A stretch of 9,986 nt of DNA from Lachnospiraceae bacterium UBA7598 (GTDB lineage Bacteria > Bacillota > Clostridia > Lachnospirales > Lachnospiraceae): positions 1-9,986 of the forward strand of contig DLQV01000233.1 of NCBI GenBank assembly GCA_002474415.1, read 5' to 3'. Each line of letters starts with the position of its first letter. The first letter of the stretch is position 1. The position numbers and the translations under genes were made by a program. This document shows positions 6,367-9,986 of the stretch, piece after piece. The notes beneath the pieces are model-generated. The model had not been told where the DNA came from, made no database searches, and was given only the letters and a program-made list of their open reading frames with translations.

Positions 6367-7650
6367 TTATTCCTTCTTTCTGAAAATATCTTTTGAATGG
6401 TTCGGTGCGGCAGGGAGTACAAGGGTAATCCGGGTATACACGCCTTCTTTGGATTCAATCTTAAAATTTGTTGGTTTTTCATACAAAATCTGCAGACGAT
6501 TATACAGATTGGCAAGTCCGATTCCATCCTGTCCGGTTGTTTTCTGGACTTCAAAGGAGCGCTGGATGGCAGCTAAGCGTTCCTCAGAGATACCGCATCC
6601 ATCATCTTCCTCTGTGATCACAATGGTATCTTCCTGTTTTTTTACGGTCAGAGAGATATGAATTTGAAAATCATTCTGACTTCTTCCATGGATAATGGAA
6701 TTTTCAATGAGCGTTTGTATACTGATTTTTGGAATCATACAGTTTTCGGCAGCTTCGTCGATGTCAGCATGAAATTCGAAGATATCGTCTTTCCGCATTT
6801 CCTGAAGAAAAATATAATTTTTTACATATTCCATCTCGGCACTTAAGGGTACGAGCACGCTTCCTTTGATCGTGTATCGCAGATTGGATGCCAGAGAGGT
6901 AATCATGCGATGGATTTTCATCTGATCGTTGAGCAATGCCTCGGTAGATATAGCCTGCAGGGTATTGTATAGAAAATGGGGGTTGATCTGGGCCTCCAAA
7001 GCGGCAAGCCGGGCATCTTTTGCATTCAGTTCCGCAATATACGTTTTTCGGATCAGTTTATAAATATGTTTTACCATAGAATTAAAGCTGTTGGACAGCT
7101 CACAGATTTCAAGGCTTCCCCCTTCATGTGCCCGTGTGGTAAAGTCCCCTTCCCCGGTTTTGGACATCTGCAGGGAGAGGCGTTTGATGGGCGCGGTTAT
7201 GAGCAGGAGAAACGGATAGATCAAAAGAAGCGAGATCAGCCAGATAATAACGGCTTTGATCTGTACGTTTTTTTCCAGCTGCTGGATTTCCATATTGATC
7301 AGATGTTCCGGAATCAGACAGATAAAGGTAATGCCGGAAACCTGACTGGTTGTGCTTGTCATGATATAATTGTTATTTCCCGAACACAAAATATTTTTCT
7401 TGTTTTTCAGAGCTTTGGAAACATCTGAAAATTTTACAGAAGCATTATTTCCGCTGTAAAGAAGCTCTTGCCTGTTGTTGAGTATCAGGATGCTTTCATG
7501 GCTGGAAGCATGATTTGTTTTTAATGTTTCTAGACTTTTCGCTTTTAGTGACAGACGGACAACGGCCTGAACCTCCTGGGTGGAAACAGAGACTAAAGTG
7601 TGATAATAGCACAGATGACCGTTTTCATCCGTGGTGAGATACTGGTTTCG
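6367..7650 (-). CDS. YesM-type sensor histidine kinase, missing its N-terminus
   Basis: This is a membrane kinase of the YesM/LytS-like class partnered with the adjacent regulator. Read in order, it has part of an extracellular sensor domain, a transmembrane helix (nt 7254-7198), a HAMP region starting at APIKRL, the phosphoacceptor motif INPHFLYNTL (His codon 6976-6978), an N-box (TLIENSIIHG) and G-boxes (DDGCGIS, GIGLANLYNRL). The first in-frame start codon is a TTG at 7389, but kinase-like sequence continues upstream of it without a stop, including VVRLSLKAKSLETLK and ILILNNRQELLYSG, to about 7650. Beyond that the DNA is permease sequence on the other strand. The first transmembrane helix and the front of the sensor domain are absent, perhaps 150 residues by comparison with the family. 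No ribosome binding site or promoter precedes the remnant, so a working kinase is doubtful unless the assembly is wrong. Confidence 0.85.
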   Translation of the reverse strand, partial: RNQYLTTDENGHLCYYHTLVSVSTQEVQAVVRLSLKAKSLETLKTNHASSHESILILNNRQELLYSGNNASVKFSDVSKALKNKKNILCSGNNNYIMTSTTSQVSGITFICLIPEHLINMEIQQLEKNVQIKAVIIWLISLLLIYPFLLLITAPIKRLSLQMSKTGEGDFTTRAHEGGSLEICELSNSFNSMVKHIYKLIRKTYIAELNAKDARLAALEAQINPHFLYNTLQAISTEALLNDQMKIHRMITSLASNLRYTIKGSVLVPLSAEMEYVKNYIFLQEMRKDDIFEFHADIDEAAENCMIPKISIQTLIENSIIHGRSQNDFQIHISLTVKKQEDTIVITEEDDGCGISEERLAAIQRSFEVQKTTGQDGIGLANLYNRLQILYEKPTNFKIESKEGVYTRITLVLPAAPNHSKDIFRKKE

Positions 7651-7675
7651 GGAATCTTTCCGGCACTTGGATTTA
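7650..7675. other. Head-to-head junction of two 5'-truncated genes
   Basis: To the left, the minus strand reads as kinase sensor domain (NQYLTTDENGHLCYYHTLVS). To the right, the plus strand reads as the interior of an ABC permease (ALGFTTKYTICFVIFSNV). Both genes lack their expected N-termini and no intergenic promoter region lies between them. The boundary can be placed only to within about 25 bases by eye. Confidence 0.75.
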
Positions 7676-8337
7676 CTACAAAGTATACGATCTGCTTTGT
7701 GATTTTCTCCAATGTGATTGCACTTGCTTTGGCAGTAATGCTGACAAAGAAGTTTAAAGGAGCCAATTTCCTGAGGGGCGTATTTTTTATTCCATATATC
7801 ATGAGTATGACAATTGTTGGATTTGTATGGAAATTCATTTTTACCAATGGATTTCAGAAACTGTATGAGATCACCGGATGGAACTTCTGGAATTACAGTT
7901 GGCTTGGCGATTCCAAACTGGTATTTTTCTCCGTTGTGCTGGTTGGCGTATGGCAGTCACTTGGTTTTTACATTGTACTTTACATCGCAGGATTGCAGGC
8001 TGTTCCAAAAGATGTTTTGGAAGCAGCGGTTGTGGATGGTGCAAATTCCAGACAGTCGTTCTTTAAAGTAACACTTCCACTGTTGGGACCGTCTTTTACG
8101 ACTTGCATTTTTATGTCATTAACCAATGGACTGAAAGTTTTCGATATCATTCTGGCATTAACCAAAGGTGGTCCGGGAACTGCATCCAACAGTGTTACGT
8201 TACAGATTTACAAGGAAGCATTTACCAATAATAATTATGGATTAGGTTCCGCAGAATCCATTATTTACTTCTTATTTGTATTGGTTGTAACGCAGCTGGT
8301 ACTGAAAGCATTTAGCCGGAAGGAGGTAGAAATCTAA
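7651..8337 (+). CDS. Sugar ABC transporter permease (MalF/UgpA type), 5'-truncated
   Basis: This is one of two membrane subunits of an oligosaccharide importer. Recognisable sequence starts near ALGFTTKYT (7663) and continues through FLRGVFFIPYIMSM and several hydrophobic helices. The EAA loop that contacts the ATPase is intact at 8020-8079 (EAAVVDGAN, ending in TLPLL). Family members usually have about 290-310 residues with an N-terminal helix and about 80 more residues before this point; those are missing. The open frame can be extended to a GTG at 7600, but that stretch is antisense kinase sequence and has no ribosome binding site. The stop overlaps the next permease start by one base. As it stands the gene is probably non-functional, or the assembly is chimeric here. 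Confidence 0.85.
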   Translation, partial: GIFPALGFTTKYTICFVIFSNVIALALAVMLTKKFKGANFLRGVFFIPYIMSMTIVGFVWKFIFTNGFQKLYEITGWNFWNYSWLGDSKLVFFSVVLVGVWQSLGFYIVLYIAGLQAVPKDVLEAAVVDGANSRQSFFKVTLPLLGPSFTTCIFMSLTNGLKVFDIILALTKGGPGTASNSVTLQIYKEAFTNNNYGLGSAESIIYFLFVLVVTQLVLKAFSRKEVEI

Positions 8338-9176
8338 TGAGTCTGAAAGCAAAACGTAAAAGAAATTTATGGATTATGATCATCTGCCTGATTCTGATTG
8401 CCATTGTATTTATTTATCCGGTATATCTGATGTTTATGAATTCCTTCAAACCATTTGGCGAGATTGTTGCAGATGTATTGGCATTTCCAAAGCATTTTGA
8501 TTTGAGCAACTATACATATGTAATCCAAAAAATGGATTATGCATTGCTGTTCCGAAACAACGTGATCATTACCGTGATTGGTATTGCCGGAATTGTCATC
8601 TTTTCTTCCATGGCAGCATATATGCTGGACCGTAAAGATGGAAGATACACAAAGATTGCATATGTGATTATTACAACACCGATGCTGATCCCGTTTCAGA
8701 CGATCATGATTACACTGTTAAAGTCCATGAACGTACTGCATCTGTCCGGAAGCAAAATCGGACTTGGCATTCAGTATTGGGGATTTGGTATTCCGATGGC
8801 AACATTTATTTTCTACAACTTTATGAAAACCGTGCCAAAGGAACTTGATGAAAGCGCAACCATTGACGGAGCATCCACATTCCGTACATTTATATCTGTT
8901 ATTTTCCCGCTTTTAAAGCCGGTTACAGTTACGGTAATTGTTCTGGATGTTATGTGGATATGGAATGATTTCCTGCTTCCACTCCTCATGGTAAATAGTA
9001 ACAATCAAACAAAAACACTGGTACTTGCAGCTTATACATTTGTGGGTCAGATGAATACCAAGTGGAATTATGCGTTGACCGCAATGGTTCTGACGGTAGT
9101 TCCGTCCATCATCGTATTCGTTCTGTTACAGAAACATATTGTAGAAGGTGTTGTAGCCGGTGCAGTAAAAGGATAA
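8337..9176 (+). CDS. Sugar ABC transporter permease (MalG/UgpE type)
   Basis: This 279-residue protein is the second membrane subunit of the importer. It has six predicted transmembrane helices, the first at about residues 12-33 (LWIMIICLILIAIVFIYPV). The EAA loop lies at residues 172-191 (ESATIDGAS, ending in VIFPLL). The family-typical C-terminal tail (KHIVEGVVAGAVKG) shows that the gene is complete. The ATG overlaps the upstream stop (TAATG), with AAGGAGG at 8320-8326 ten bases before it, so the two permeases are translationally coupled. The substrate is likely an oligosaccharide, and the context suggests an arabinose-containing one. Confidence 0.95.
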   Translation: MSLKAKRKRNLWIMIICLILIAIVFIYPVYLMFMNSFKPFGEIVADVLAFPKHFDLSNYTYVIQKMDYALLFRNNVIITVIGIAGIVIFSSMAAYMLDRKDGRYTKIAYVIITTPMLIPFQTIMITLLKSMNVLHLSGSKIGLGIQYWGFGIPMATFIFYNFMKTVPKELDESATIDGASTFRTFISVIFPLLKPVTVTVIVLDVMWIWNDFLLPLLMVNSNNQTKTLVLAAYTFVGQMNTKWNYALTAMVLTVVPSIIVFVLLQKHIVEGVVAGAVKG

Positions 9177-9190
9177 AGGAGGGTATTCTT

Positions 9191-9986
9191 ATGAAGAAAA
9201 AATTTTTAAGCGCTATTCTTTGTGCAGCAATGGGGGTAACAATGTTGGCAGGTTGTGGTTCTTCCGGAGGAGGCAGTGGAGATTCCAGCCAGTCGGCATC
9301 CGCAAAAAGTGATGATTCCGGAGAAATCTATATGTTTATCAGCCAGCCGGAGTATGCAGATGCGATAGGAGAACTGATTGATGAATACAAAAAAGTAGCT
9401 CCAAATGTAACAATCAATTACGAAACCACGCAAAATGATTATCCGACACTGTTGAAGGCAAAATTAAATTCCGGTGAGATTCCTGATATTTTCTCATCAA
9501 CTTCCGGAAAAGAGATTGATACTTATAAAGAGTATTCTTACGATCTGACCGGGCAGCCATTGACCGAGACAATGCTTGATTCTGTGGCAGCAACCATGCA
9601 GAGCCCATCCGAAGGAAAAGGATGCTATGGTGTGGCAATTAAGGGAAATTATTTCGGTATTGTGTATAACAAAGATATCTTTAAAGAATGTGGCATTACG
9701 GAATTCCCAAGTACCGTTTCTGCTATGAAAGATGCATGTGAAAAGATTTCTGCAAAAGGTTATCAGCCATTTACCACAGGTTTTAATGAGTGGTGGGTAT
9801 TTAAACATATCTGGCAGCATTTCCTGGATGCAGCAGCAAAGGATGCAGGAATTTCTACTTCCGATCTGATCGCAAAGTTTGAGAAGGGTGAAGCAAAGGT
9901 ATCCGATTATCCGGAACTTTACAACAATTACTTTGATTTTATCGATCTGGCTGTAAAATATGGTGATGAGAAACCTCTGGAAACCG
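9191..9986 (+). CDS. Extracellular sugar-binding lipoprotein of the ABC transporter, 3' end outside the window
   Basis: This is the solute-binding subunit (family 1 type) that would capture the sugar outside the membrane and deliver it to the permeases. The lipoprotein signal peptide ends in the lipobox LAGC, with C22 as the lipidated residue, followed by a Gly/Ser-rich linker. Then come features of the family: EIYMFISQPEY, an LKAKLNSGEIPDIF motif and YGVAIKGNYFGIVYNKDIF. About 265 residues are present of an expected 420-450, and the frame is open to the window edge. AAGGAGG at 9176-9182 lies eight bases before the ATG, 14 bases after the second permease. The gene order permease-permease-binding protein is seen in some Clostridia; the multi-use ATPase is commonly encoded elsewhere. 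Confidence 0.95.
   Translation, partial: MKKKFLSAILCAAMGVTMLAGCGSSGGGSGDSSQSASAKSDDSGEIYMFISQPEYADAIGELIDEYKKVAPNVTINYETTQNDYPTLLKAKLNSGEIPDIFSSTSGKEIDTYKEYSYDLTGQPLTETMLDSVAATMQSPSEGKGCYGVAIKGNYFGIVYNKDIFKECGITEFPSTVSAMKDACEKISAKGYQPFTTGFNEWWVFKHIWQHFLDAAAKDAGISTSDLIAKFEKGEAKVSDYPELYNNYFDFIDLAVKYGDEKPLET

Noticed and set aside
7387..7389. TTG as the natural start of the histidine kinase
   Set aside because: Clear sensor-domain sequence continues in frame for about 85 codons upstream without a stop, and no ribosome binding site precedes the TTG. It is only the first start-type codon in a truncated gene.
6976..7428. A 150-residue open frame on the plus strand
   Set aside because: It is antisense to the kinase gene, which shows clear family motifs in its own frame; the plus frame shows none.
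7600..7650. GTG at 7600 as the natural start of the first permease
   Set aside because: There is no ribosome binding site, and the first 17 or so codons are the antisense of kinase sensor sequence and do not look like a permease N-terminus.
1..9986. CRISPR arrays, tRNA or rRNA genes
   Set aside because: No regularly spaced direct repeats, tRNA cloverleaf or ribosomal RNA sequence was seen on either strand.

Overview
The window looks like a chromosomal piece of an anaerobic Firmicute of the Clostridia, most likely Lachnospiraceae. This rests on moderately low GC, strong AGGAGG-type ribosome binding sites, a secreted Ig-like (Big_2) protein, a YesM/YesN-type two-component system and a carbohydrate ABC transporter beside a glycoside hydrolase. 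No 16S or other marker gene is present, so the taxon is inferred.

Layout. (a) 1-1752: a complete IS4-family insertion sequence (38-1733, 16-bp perfect terminal inverted repeats, 10-bp target duplication) that has landed inside a host palindrome and split it. (b) 1753-2636: a promoter and a secreted Big_2 protein with a possible cysteine-peptidase-like C-terminal domain. (c) 2615-5618: a minus-strand AraC-family regulator diverging from a plus-strand GH127 beta-L-arabinofuranosidase, with a compact shared promoter region. (d) 5615-7650: a minus-strand histidine kinase and response regulator. The regulator converges on the GH127 gene, and their stop codons overlap inside a perfect 24-bp palindrome. 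(e) 7651-9986: two ABC sugar-transporter permeases and the start of a lipoprotein substrate-binding protein that runs off the right edge.

How it fits together: regions (c) to (e) read as a glycan-utilisation locus. The binding protein and two permeases would import an arabinose-containing oligosaccharide. The cytoplasmic GH127 would release beta-L-arabinofuranose. The AraC regulator and the two-component system would control expression. The substrate is inferred from GH127 alone, and no ATPase gene is in the window.

The most striking anomaly is near 7650-7675. The histidine kinase (minus) and the first permease (plus) meet head to head there with both N-termini missing and no promoter or ribosome binding site between them. 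This is either a real deletion that damaged both genes or a chimeric or collapsed assembly. The other notable structures are the hairpin split by the IS and the palindrome holding the overlapping stop codons of the GH127 and response-regulator genes, which gives both proteins the same C-terminal residues (QNP).
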